Shown here piece after piece: positions 21,760-31,460 of a stretch of 64,000 nucleotides of DNA. A model generated the notes under the pieces. It made no database searches. It had not been told where the DNA came from and saw only the letters and a list, made by a program, of their open reading frames with translations. Numbering within the stretch: the first letter of the stretch is position 1; each line of letters begins with the position of its first letter. Source of the DNA: Tipula vernalis (taxonomy: Eukaryota; Arthropoda; Insecta; Diptera; Tipulidae); the NCBI GenBank assembly GCA_958295665.1, contig OY282558.1, forward strand, positions 49,359,389-49,423,388, read 5' to 3'. The position numbers and the translations under genes are program-made.

Positions 21760-22100
21760 TATCCGATTTTGATGAAATCCAGCATTTCCAATGGAAATAG
21801 GATATTCAAATGATTTTTAGACGTAGTTCTGGAATATGGCCAAGTAGGATAAAACTTGGCTATTCCTTAATTGATTATGATGAAATTTGACATGTGCGTT
21901 GGAAATGGGATTCTAAAATGATTTGTAGATGAATTTCTGGAAAATGGTCAATTAGGACGGAGCTTACCTATTTTTGACAAAGTATGATGGAACTTGGCTA
22001 TTTCTAAACCGATTATGATGGAATTAGATATTTGCGATGGAGATTTGGTTCTAAACTGAGTTTTAGATCTACGGATTTAGAATTCCACTTCCAATGCGCA
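21760..22100 (+). repeat. Three diverged tandem units of ~115-120 bp
   Basis: Each unit carries, in order, a GATTxTGATGxAATT-type start, an xxTTGGAAATxGGATTCTAAA segment, TTTxTAGATxxAxTTCTGGAA and a CTTGGCTATT end. Units start near 21765, 21882 and 22000. Identity between units is moderate, so the array is old. No ORF. Confidence 0.45.
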
Positions 22101-22606
22101 TGGCAAACTTCATTTATTTATTTTTTTGGTCATATTCTAGAACTTTATGATGTGATGACTTAAAAATGTTAAAGGTTCAATTTGAAGTGTAAAAGGACCA
22201 AATTATAGTGATAAAGTTTCAATTTGAATTGTACTCGTAAAACCTGTATCATCGGAGAAATATCTGTCCGTGTCCGCTCTAATCAAGTGTCAGCTTATTC
22301 AAGGGCGATCTGCATTGGAAAACTTCAGTTGCATGCGACTTAAAAGTTTGTCCGTTGAAGTTCCGCTAAATTGAGTGTCTGTTGAAATAAAGGGTCACTA
22401 TATTTAAAAGTGAGTGTTTAATTGTGATTTAAACAAATGCACACGCATTGAACGATTTTAACCAAACTTTACACAAATATTGCTTTAGACTTAATTAAGA
22501 AATGTCAGACATTCATCTCCTCCTTGAGAGATGATAATCTAAAACTTCAAAAATTGAGTCGATTTTTGATGAAGGTTTAATGTATAATGGTATGATGGTT
22601 TGTATA

Positions 22607-22620
22607 CACTGAAAAAAATA
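22607..22620 (+). repeat. CACTA element left terminal inverted repeat
   Basis: CACTGAAAAAAATA. It matches the right terminal repeat at 13 of 14 positions (G versus C at position 5). The sequences diverge after about 14 bp. Confidence 0.8.
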
Positions 22621-22628
22621 AAGAAGTA

Positions 22629-22731
22629 AATTTGAAGAAATTTAGTAGGTGATCATTATGATTACGTTTTATTCAAATTGATAATTTACTAATAAAATTA
22701 TGAAATCAAATAAATTTCTTCAATTTGAAAA
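22629..22731. repeat. Left subterminal palindromic motifs of the CACTA element
   Basis: Contains TTTGAAGAAATTTA near 22630 and AAATTTCTTCAATTTGAA near 22713, which are opposite-strand versions of one motif. The same motif recurs at the right end (28523-28655). Subterminal repeats of this kind are transposase-binding sites in plant CACTA elements; that role here is inference. Confidence 0.6.
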
Positions 22732-22867
22732 AATCTTTGGCAAAACCAAATTTTCGAATTGACTAAATTTTATCAATTCAATAAACATTGATTTACATGT
22801 AACTTCGTCAAATCAAATAAAAATTAAAAAAGTTATTTTGTTGATTTGATTAAATAATCAATTGAAT

Positions 22868-22869
<2 letters not shown>

Positions 22870-22912
<43 letters not shown>
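22870..22912. repeat. (TA)n microsatellite
   Basis: About 20 TA units interrupted only at the ends. It directly precedes the nested MITE, and a shorter TA tract (23109-23131) follows it, so the MITE probably inserted into the array. Confidence 0.9.
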
Positions 22913-22917
<5 letters not shown>

Positions 22918-23108
22918 GGGTCCCGCTTTGCGGCTATTCGAAATGCGTCTATTCACTCTTGCGTCGGTATTTTTTTGCTTATTTTTTCATACATTTAATG
23001 AGAATTCTCTTTGCCATGAGAATATTTATTAAGAATAATAATGTATGTGTTTATCTATTATTTCTCCACGTATGGAACCGAACAGCGACGCAAAGCGGGA
23101 CCCTGGTG
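22913..23108. mobile_element. Nested 196-bp MITE with TA target duplication
   Basis: Left end CATCAGGGTCCCGCTTTGCG; right end, read inward, CACCAGGGTCCCGCTTTGCG. That is 19 of 20 matching, flanked by TA on both sides. The interior is non-coding and A/T-rich. A short inverted-repeat element with a TA duplication fits a Tc1/mariner-type MITE. An hAT origin is less likely, because no 8-bp duplication fits. Confidence 0.7.
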
Positions 23109-23275
23109 TATATATATATTATATATATATAAATATTTGCTGGTTAAAAAATAACAACAGGTTTATGTTTTATTTCATGTCTTTATTTCAAATTTAGTGT
23201 AAATTTTATAGTTAGGTAGGTATAAATTCATTAAAAACCTCAACAAAATCCAAATTTAAGTAGGTATATAGTTCA

Positions 23276-25617
23276 CTATTTAAGTGCCGAAATTAAACAA
23301 TTTACATTCACATTATGTTTGTCATAAGAACTATCGATAGAATAAAAATATTTTTGAATAAATGTCCATACTAAATGAGACTCTATAGGATATTGTAAAT
23401 TAAGCACATTAAATGTTTTAAAACAAATATCAACTGCTTCAACAAAAGAGTTCAAAACATATTTGATCCCGTCAAAAAATACTAAAAACTCTTTTGGCTC
23501 AAGCGTAGTGCCAATGATTAGAATAAGCGGTTGAATTGGAACCTTGTTCTTGTTTCGCAGTATGATTTCTGCTTCGCATTCTCCTAGGGTATTCCCAACA
23601 ATGAGAAAGCTTCTCTGCGAGTCGCTAATAGAGAATTTAGTTCTCAATCTTTTGTTGTTAGTGCCTTCAATGGTGGTTGTAGTTGGTACTAGCAAGCTAT
23701 GCAATAAAAAAAATAATGTACAGCTACGACCACCTATAAACAAAAGAAAAAGTTATTAAGTTTATTTTAGTTTAAAAAAATAAAATCAATTAACCTACTT
23801 TCAGTAACGTACTGTTTATGTTGAAGGTGAGGCTATGATCTTTTATTTTGTCGAGGTATATTGGCATTATTTTAGCTGCGAAAATTTCATAATTTAAAAT
23901 TAAGCTGGAGGCAGAGGGATACATCTGATTAAAATCAATGTTTATCTGGAAAGGAAAAAGTAAAAAAAAAAAAAATTATTGTAAAATGCATACATAATAC
24001 TATCTTATAATTAATAAAATGTATTATTAATTAGTTTATTACCAATTTGTAGCCCATTGGTTTCTTATATTGCTTTGGTCAAAATTTCGTTCGTCGAATT
24101 GGCATTTGATATTTCATGCAAACGGTAATTTTTGGTGGCTTCCCAAAGATGCTCCATCTCAGCCCATGAGCAATTATCGAGTAATATAGCCTCGAGCTGC
24201 TCGGTAATGTTACTTTCTGGTGGTGCTATTTGAGTTTGATTAAATTTTGAGAAAAAACATAATATTATTCGAATTAACAAAAAGAGTTTTCGTTTGGCGT
24301 TATATAATGCATATATATTCCTAAAATAATAATATATTCATGAAATAATAATAAGACTGACCACGCAGAATAAAAAATAGCTATAAAAGTCGTTTTACTA
24401 TTAATAGCAAAACGGTAGTTATATCAAACTACATAACGAGCTAATACACAATAAATTCTTTAAATTCATAATTTCCAATTACAATATTTTAATATTTTGA
24501 AAATGTAACTAATGTATTTTAAGAGAATTTTAGCTTTTCGCGACTGATGTTCCTCAAATAGTTACCCATTTTAAATAGGAAGTTTCAAAAACTATTAGAT
24601 TTTTTTTGTTCTTCGTGGTACGTCTCATTATTATTTGGTTTATGATATTACCTAATTGAATATTTTTTGTGAAATTTGAGCAAGGTGATTTTGTTGTGTA
24701 GCTTCGTGTTGGAATAATTCCACTAGTTCTAAGTTGCCGGAGGCTATTAAAATATTTATCGTACACCTTGCCTTGTGGCTTCCGGCCTGATTGTTTAGAA
24801 TAGTAGTACGCCTATCCAAGAAAAGAAATAAGATCATTAATTTGCTGGTATCTTTCTATTGAAAACTTGAGATACATACTATAAATTCTGATGGAAATAT
24901 TTGAATTATCTTTTCAGATATTTGTTGTGCGATTACGACATTCATTCGAATTCCTTTTTGTAGCATGTACTTTATTACTGCATCGACTATTAACGATCTA
25001 GAGCCTTCACTTAATTTTTTAGTTGATTTATATATACTTAAAATTGATCTGCCTTGAACGGATTTTTCCAATATTTTATGAACATCAATTGTGACGTCAT
25101 CGCAAGTACTGGAGTTTTCATCTGTTTGATATTTATCGTTTTCAATTTGCAACGGAGCATGCGCTACCTCGGCTGTTTCTAATATTTGGTATGCCTTAAT
25201 TTTGGATTCAAGAATTACATCCGTTCCTATTTTTAAATTGTACTTGTTGACAAATTTTTGTATGTGTCGGTCGCTCATATTCTGGATGACATTTAAATTA
25301 ATTAATTCGCCTGAAAATATTTAAAAGATATAGAATTATATAACAGCAAGAACACTATTTTTTGACAATTTACCACAAAATGCTGGAAAGAGAATGCTTA
25401 GATTCCATGTTTCCAATAATTCTTTTATGTCACACTTCTCCTTAAGAGTCAATGAACATTCTAGTGTAGATCCCGTAGATGCATCGATATGTGGTTGGGT
25501 CATTTGATCTGATTCCTTGGTATTCATCGGTACATTATAGTTTTGAATCAAATGATATTCGGTTTCATCTTCCATTGGAAGTAATTGATAAGTTATTACT
25601 TGGTCGTTTTCTGTCAT
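23276..25617 (-). CDS. CACTA companion protein, six exons, SAM-like segment, one frameshift
   Basis: Exons on the minus strand: 25617-25374, 25310-24880, 24811-24652, 24225-24043, 23945-23813 and 23733-23276. Every intron has GT-AG ends (GTAAAT, GTATGT, GTAATA, GTAATA, GTACGT donors) and all exon phases agree, except for exon 4. There the frame shifts at NEILTK (about 24063-24068): two bases appear to be missing, and the downstream frame KKPMGYKL joins the next exon in phase. Predicted length is about 536 aa. Across the exon 1-2 junction, LLETWNLSILFPAFCG and ELINLNVIQNMSD resemble a SAM-like helical domain. Exon 3 has a basic KQSGRKPQGK segment. The last exon has FDGIKYVLNSFVEAVDICFK. I recognise the layout as a recurring partner of CACTA-like transposases, but not its biochemical role. 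The ATG at 25617 is the first one after an in-frame stop. Confidence 0.7.
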
Positions 25618-25760
25618 TTTGTTCAATCGTGCAATATATTAAGTTAGGTACTAGGTTATTGGTTACTAACTATATTAAATGTTAGGTACTTATTACAGAT
25701 TTACAAAATGTTACTATTTATAAGAAATAAAATTAAAGTAACTTAGATAAGCATTATAAA

Positions 25761-28184
25761 TTACAAATATTCTTTTAATTTAATCATCAGCTTTCCTTTT
25801 ACAGTACAATGAATGTTGGTAGGCAAGCAATTAAAATCTGTAATTTTAAAGAATAATTTTTGGGCAATAAAAATTTTGGGACTATGTAATTCATATGCAT
25901 CAAAATGTGAACTAAATGAATTCACCAAAAGCTCATTAACCAGTAGAAATATTTCGGAAGTATCTTTCAAAACAAATATCTCTTCTATTTCAAATAGGCC
26001 TAGCGATGACCTAAACAATGTAAGAATCAACCCATTTTTGTAGTTAGTTCCTTTGAAACTTATGTTGCTTAAAGCAATTACATCTTGTTGTTTAATTTTA
26101 GTTTTGTTGAATAATAAATTTATATTTTTACTTTCAATGCGGTAATTATCTTTAAATACAAAATTATTTTCATTTGGTGACATTAAAGAGAGCGAGGATT
26201 TCAGATTACATTTTTTTGCTAAGCTTAACAAAATATTTTTTCTAGACGCTATGACGTTTGCATAGGCTTTGATTTCTTTATGCTTAGCTTCGAACCTAAA
26301 GTACCAAAAATGCCTAGGTGGACCGGAAAATTCTACAACAGTTGGATAGTGCACTAATATATGGTGCTTTGGTTTAAGCGTGTCCGCGAATAGTTCTACA
26401 TAACTTGTATTATGCTCACATATTAACTGTCGCATTACCGTTATATCATCCTTTGTTAAGCTTCGTCTAAGAAGTAAATCAATTATTTTTAAAAGAAGAA
26501 GGTAAAATTGCCAAACAATATCGTTTTCAGGAATCAAATCTCCTATCATGAGTGGAAACAAAAGAATAAAAGTTTTCATCTCACTTGCAGTCATCTTCAA
26601 TCTACAACGTTTTATATGTTCAATTGTTATTGGTTTCGACAAATTACCTATTTCAATTGAACCATAATTAAACGTTTGTTTTCTAATATTTAATGTTTCT
26701 AACGAAAAAAGGGCAACAACGTCTATATAATAATCAATTATTTTGCAAACATCATAATGGCAAATACCTTCAAACAAATCATGCATAATATCTACAGCAA
26801 AGTTTTCAACTACATGAAAGGAACTAATTCTGTTTAAAGGAGAATTTTGATTTATTCCAGATTCTTCAAAATAATTTGTATCAACGTCTACATTATAATT
26901 TTGGATATTACGTAAATATTTATTTTCCTGAAGTGCCATATAATGTGTCTCTGTTTTCGGCGCCTTACAGAAGCGACAAAAAAAGGTGCTTGAAAAGGAT
27001 TTGCTAAAATCACAAATTGAATTTATACCCAAATTATCACCAATGACCAAGCCTAAAATAAATCTAACATTCACTACTCCTCCAACAGTGTTTATAGAAA
27101 TACCTTTGCATTCCATCTCGCTTATTTCATTTATTAAATGAGCTAAGCAAGCGTCATTACCAAAGGTTTTTAGATCCTGAGATTTTATAAATCCAGCAAC
27201 AAAAATATTATCTAATTTAGAAACATTATTAAGTAGAGGAAAACTATAATAAATTCCACAAACTGATTGAGATTGAGTGCCTAGAGGATTATTTATCTGG
27301 AAATCATCAGTAAATAAAAAATAAGGAATACAAATCTCACCAGGATATGGAGCAGTTTTTTTCTGCCATAATTTTCCATTAATGAAATTTGAAAGTAATT
27401 CTGGATTTTTTTGTATATTTTTCATATTATCCATCATTTCGCTAAGAATATCGCAGTGTTCAAATCTTTCTTTGATTTGAAACTTAAGAGGAAGCAAAAC
27501 GCCTTTCGTACACTGCTCATCATATATAGCCTCACCATTTTGCATTAATACACCCACTGACTCATTTATTAAAAATTGAACTGATTCTTGTAGTAAATTA
27601 TTTTGTTTTAACCACACGTGTAGCAAATGATCTGTTTTGCAATGCTTAAACGGATTTGATAGTTTTTCAACAAAGTTTACTAAATCGTTCTTGATTTCAA
27701 CATTCTCAATTCTATTATCTATATATTTTTTTAAATAAGATGTTGCCGGTTGTAAGAAAGTATCAACAATTAGTTTCTGAATATCCTCAGCGTTCTTTCG
27801 AGTAAAATTATTATTATTATGAAGCAAAAGTGTGAATCTAGCAGCATCTTCGACTAATGAATCAGTTGGAAAAACTAAATTTTCACAAACTTTTTCGTCT
27901 GATATTGAATTAATTTCGACATTGCTCTGAGATTTACTTTCATTGTTTTGACGCAAAGGAATAGTTGCTTGGATTTCTTCTTTGTTTAAACTTAAAGTGG
28001 CCGCTTGATGCATTTTATTAATATGATCCCGAAAGCTTTTAACGTTAGGAAAAGACTTGTTCGCGCATATTCCTTCGCAACATTCATAAACACTGTACCT
28101 TGTAAGCGAATGCATGATATTTAAATGAATAATTAACGACTTTAAATTAAAACTATCTAAATTACACAAATAACACTTCAACAT
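25761..28184 (-). CDS. EnSpm/CACTA-type transposase with N-terminal C2H2 fingers, 807 aa
   Basis: A single uninterrupted ORF, ATG at 28184, stop at 25761. Residues 4-25 form a C2H2 finger (C4, C7, H20, H25); residues 35-59 form a second one (C35/C36, C40, H54, H59). Candidate catalytic positions: FLFTDDFQINNPLG around residue 290, FAVDIMHDLFEGI around 465, and FRFEAKHKEIKAY around 630. These fit a D...D...E layout; DxMHD-like blocks are typical of tnp2-class (CACTA) transposases. A CRFCKAPKTETH cluster near residue 405 may bind zinc. It lies head-to-tail with the companion gene, 144 bp from it, and inside matched terminal repeats. No stops or frameshifts were seen, so the transposase could still be made. 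The exact catalytic residues are inference. Confidence 0.8.
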   Translation of the reverse strand: MLKCYLCNLDSFNLKSLIIHLNIMHSLTRYSVYECCEGICANKSFPNVKSFRDHINKMHQAATLSLNKEEIQATIPLRQNNESKSQSNVEINSISDEKVCENLVFPTDSLVEDAARFTLLLHNNNNFTRKNAEDIQKLIVDTFLQPATSYLKKYIDNRIENVEIKNDLVNFVEKLSNPFKHCKTDHLLHVWLKQNNLLQESVQFLINESVGVLMQNGEAIYDEQCTKGVLLPLKFQIKERFEHCDILSEMMDNMKNIQKNPELLSNFINGKLWQKKTAPYPGEICIPYFLFTDDFQINNPLGTQSQSVCGIYYSFPLLNNVSKLDNIFVAGFIKSQDLKTFGNDACLAHLINEISEMECKGISINTVGGVVNVRFILGLVIGDNLGINSICDFSKSFSSTFFCRFCKAPKTETHYMALQENKYLRNIQNYNVDVDTNYFEESGINQNSPLNRISSFHVVENFAVDIMHDLFEGICHYDVCKIIDYYIDVVALFSLETLNIRKQTFNYGSIEIGNLSKPITIEHIKRCRLKMTASEMKTFILLFPLMIGDLIPENDIVWQFYLLLLKIIDLLLRRSLTKDDITVMRQLICEHNTSYVELFADTLKPKHHILVHYPTVVEFSGPPRHFWYFRFEAKHKEIKAYANVIASRKNILLSLAKKCNLKSSLSLMSPNENNFVFKDNYRIESKNINLLFNKTKIKQQDVIALSNISFKGTNYKNGLILTLFRSSLGLFEIEEIFVLKDTSEIFLLVNELLVNSFSSHFDAYELHSPKIFIAQKLFFKITDFNCLPTNIHCTVKGKLMIKLKEYL

Positions 28185-28522
28185 ATTTACTTTATTATAG
28201 ATTATTTGTAAAGATAATTAAACAAACAAAATTCGAGATCTTCAAAATGACTAACAAAAATACCTGTAATTTTTTCAAACACAATTACTATTTGCAATAT
28301 TACAATAAAGCGATATAAGCATAATTATATTAAAAACTCTTACGTTCTGCCAGCTAATGGTTCACGTTATATATTATATTATGCCTATTTGTGCACTTTT
28401 AATTAATGATTATTATATTGGATTTAACCACCTACGTACAATACTTCTGAACTTGCTTTGTTAAACTGTAAACTAAATTCACGTGGAGTCGTAATTTTTT
28501 AGGTTATTTTGTCAATTCAATA

Positions 28523-28655
28523 CAAATTTCTTCGATTGTAGTAGTAGCATTGTGTAATTGTACTTTGTTAACTAAATTTCTTCAATTTGACGAAAAAACT
28601 ATGAAAAGGATACGAAACTGTTCAATTGTTGATTCTTTCATTTGAAGAAATTTCG
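28523..28655. repeat. Right subterminal palindromic motifs of the CACTA element
   Basis: AAATTTCTTCGATTG (28524), AAATTTCTTCAATTTGA (28574) and CATTTGAAGAAATTTCG (28639) repeat the same ~15-bp motif in both orientations. They match the left-end copies at 22630 and 22713. Confidence 0.6.
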
Positions 28656-28875
28656 TTAAATTAACACATTAAGTTAAATATAGTAAAATTGAAGAGGGGT
28701 AGTCCATCAATTTGAATAAAATGTTAGTAAAAGTCTTATTTTTCATTATACATATGTTGATGAATCCTTCTTCAAATGGACATGGTTTATAATTAAATCA
28801 ACAATTTTTCTATCAAATTAAATAAAATATGTTAATCAAAATTCAACGAAATTGATTATTCAATTTCACCTACGA

Positions 28876-28889
28876 TATTTTTTTGAGTG
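28876..28889 (-). repeat. CACTA element right terminal inverted repeat
   Basis: Plus-strand TATTTTTTTGAGTG; read inward it is CACTCAAAAAAATA. It is followed by the TATA target duplication at 28890-28893. Confidence 0.8.
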
Positions 28890-28899
28890 TATAAGAATT

Positions 28900-29030
28900 G
28901 TGTGATGGTGATGGAAATAGTGATGGTGGTATGATGATGATGATGGTATGATGGTACGGTGTTGTGATGGTATGATGGTGTGATGGTATAATGGTATGTT
29001 GATATGATGGTATGAGTAGAGCAGATGGTT
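28900..29030 (+). repeat. Degenerate GATGGTAT minisatellite
   Basis: Repeated GTGATGG/TATGATGG units over about 130 bp. A stub of the same repeat (TATAATGGTATGATGG) lies just left of the CACTA element at 22583-22598, so the transposon landed inside this array. Confidence 0.7.
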
Positions 29031-29240
29031 GAATTAGGGTTTAGTTAGCCTGCATTGGGGTTAAGTGAGTTGTTCGTTTGGAGAATTATTTAAGAGTTGT
29101 ATTGGAGTTAGGTTAAGAATAATGTTGCGATTGGGATCGAGGTTGATTTATATATTGAGTTGAAGGCTGAGCTCAAGATTTACTTAAGCGATTAATTTCA
29201 AAATTAATGTGGGAGTTGAATTAATCAAAATTTGGAATAA
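29031..29240 (+). repeat. Degenerate G/T-rich tract (GGTTTAGTTAG-like)
   Basis: Loosely repeated GAATTAGGGTTTAGTTAG, GGGTTAAGTGAG and GGAGTTAGGTTAAG units, similar to 21450-21720. Not coding. Confidence 0.45.
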
Positions 29241-31377
29241 ATTAATACTGCAGGATTTATCTGTTGCTGAATTTATTTGTTTTGGAAATTGCAACATATT
29301 TTCATGTAGTTCCCACAATCAGGTTATGGTGTCTTTACGAGTGTTATTTAGCAAAGTGTAGAATAACATTTTTCGACGTTCATTTTTCGTGGGTTCTGAT
29401 AACAACTCAAACCTAAATTATGGGAAACCGGGTGTCCCCTTTACAATCTATATGGTGCCTATGCAAGCCAATCTCTGAGATTCACGTTATTTAGCTTAGC
29501 GTAGAATCTTATTCTTCATATAATAAATTTTTTTTGGATTGCACTGTTAAACAGATACTGAAGTGATGTTGCAATCACAATTTTTTAATTAGATGCTGCT
29601 CATATATTCTTCTAGAATCTGGGCAACAAATTACGAATAAAATCAGTTTGCATTCAATTTTGAATAAGTTTATTATTTAGTTGAGAAACTCATATCATAT
29701 TATTTATGCCGTCAGCTTTAGCTCTTATGTGAAATGAATGTTTTGTTGGTAAATTACCGGTTAAACGGTGGCGAACAGTAATAAAATAATTTAATCTGTA
29801 GCACATTTATCGCAACATAAAATAAGTTTGGCATTGATGTGATTTTTTCTATAAAAAAAAAAATCTTAATTTACGATATATTCTACATAAATCTGTATAT
29901 TCTAAAATACAGTAGCTTAGTTTATATTACAAATCAACCTCTATTTTGTTCTAAACCACAACAGATTTTCCGGAATTATAATTGGAAGTCACTTTCACAA
30001 TCCCCGACCAAAAGTGATTAAATTTACTGTGGTCGCATTGTATGTATGTATGTATATGTGTGATATGCGATATTGCAATTTGTGGTTGAACAGAACGGCA
30101 AATTATCCATAATGTTTTTCACAATGCTGTGCGTTGATATATTTTGACCACACACAGGAATTTCGAAATTTAATCTGCTGTATGGCGAAATGGTCAATGA
30201 CTTAAATTGTTTGCGCGACACACGCACATGATACATGACTTACACTTATTTCCAATTATTATACATATGTACTCTTCTCGATGTTATATTGTTTTTGTTG
30301 TTTAATTTGAATCGAATTGATTAATTAATAACTGGATACATATAGACATAAAATATTCGGTTTGACTCTGAAATTGAAAGCAAGTCGAATGGTTCATCAA
30401 ATCAATTTCAATTTCTTACGCAAATAATCTCTGTGACTTTTCATGTATGTCCGCTGCGACGAAGTCAATATATGTGGTCGAATTTTGAGGGTAACGAAAT
30501 AGGGCAGATCAAACAAATAATTTTTAACCATTTCCGGTATTGTTATATATTTTATTTTACAGAATATTGGTCAACAGTCAACCAGATTTATTTTTGCTTA
30601 AACGAAACCTTGAATTACGTATTGTTGAAGTGAATGTGACAAAAGATTACGATGTCGACGAAATATTAACTCAATATTCTATGGAACAATGGAAGGACAT
30701 TTAAATTTTCACTATTTGCTCACCATTACAATATACGGTGACCTTAAATAGTTCAATAAACATGGATGGTAAATAAAATATTAAATTGTGTAAATCATCC
30801 CAATTTATTTATAAAAAAATAGCGAGAAGCTAAAATCATTTCCTTTTCTATATAAAAAAAAAAAAAAAATGCGCGCAGATTTCCGGTAAAATAATTTTTT
30901 AGTTACTGTGCAAACACTGAGATAATGGATGGTTGAATGTATCTTACTTGTCGCATATACATACGTATGTTTATCTTATTTGTGCTCATATACCTGTGTC
31001 ATTTTACACTACAATCAACCAACCGTAGGGATGTAATTAAATTAATGATTGCAATTTAGTTTTTTTGTTGCCGCGAATTATCATTTATGCAGATCATAAA
31101 CAATCAATTTAAGTATTGCTTTAATGTTGGGAGACTGTTTAATCCACATATTTTATAAATAAGATGTTAAATATAACCCTTGAGACAATGGTAGTTCTAC
31201 AAAAAACTCGGGAATTTTTTATATGCTAATGTTAGAAATTAAAGGTAGTGATTTGAAATTTCGCCTGCTTCTAGGCCATTCAACTGATCAAGCCGTACTT
31301 GGTGCACGAACGTTGTAGGCGGCTAGCACTCGTGTTATTATCTCTGTTGATGCATCATGTTGGAAAGATGTTTCAAA
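29241..31377. other. AT-rich intergenic DNA
   Basis: Only short chance ORFs. There is a small TGTATGTATGTA run near 30041 and poly-A near 30855. No recognisable element, and no LTR matching the downstream end of Gypsy1 was found here. Confidence 0.5.
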
Positions 31378-31418
31378 GTACTGTAACGTGCCATACACAC
31401 TATAGCGGTAGCTTCGGC
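31378..31418. repeat. 41-bp inverted repeat, left arm
   Basis: GTACTGTAACGTGCCATACA... to ...GCGGTAGCTTCGGC. It matches the reverse complement of 36728-36768 at 40 of 41 positions. It lies about 40 bp before the gag start of Gypsy1. Confidence 0.8.
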
Positions 31419-31460
31419 TTCATTGTCGATATATTAAACAAAAAGCTTGTGAAAACCATT

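Larger units (their letters stand above)
22607..28889 (-). mobile_element. EnSpm/CACTA-like (CMC) DNA transposon, end to end, 6283 bp
   Basis: The left end is CACTGAAAAAAATA (22607-22620); the right end, read inward, is CACTCAAAAAAATA (28889-28876). It is flanked by TATA at 22603-22606 and 28890-28893. Inside are two minus-strand genes: a single-exon transposase (28184-25761) and a multi-exon companion gene (25617-23276). The CACT start with short inverted repeats, subterminal palindromic motifs and a two-gene layout fit the CACTA/EnSpm group of the CMC superfamily. The target duplication may really be 2-4 bp, because TATA is low in complexity. A 196-bp MITE is nested near the left end. The outer flanks are a GGTATGATGG-like repeat on both sides. 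Confidence 0.85.

Noticed and set aside
25761..28184. Domesticated host gene rather than a transposase
   Set aside because: The ORF lies inside matched CACT terminal repeats with flanking TATA duplications and a companion gene, so a resident transposon explains it better.
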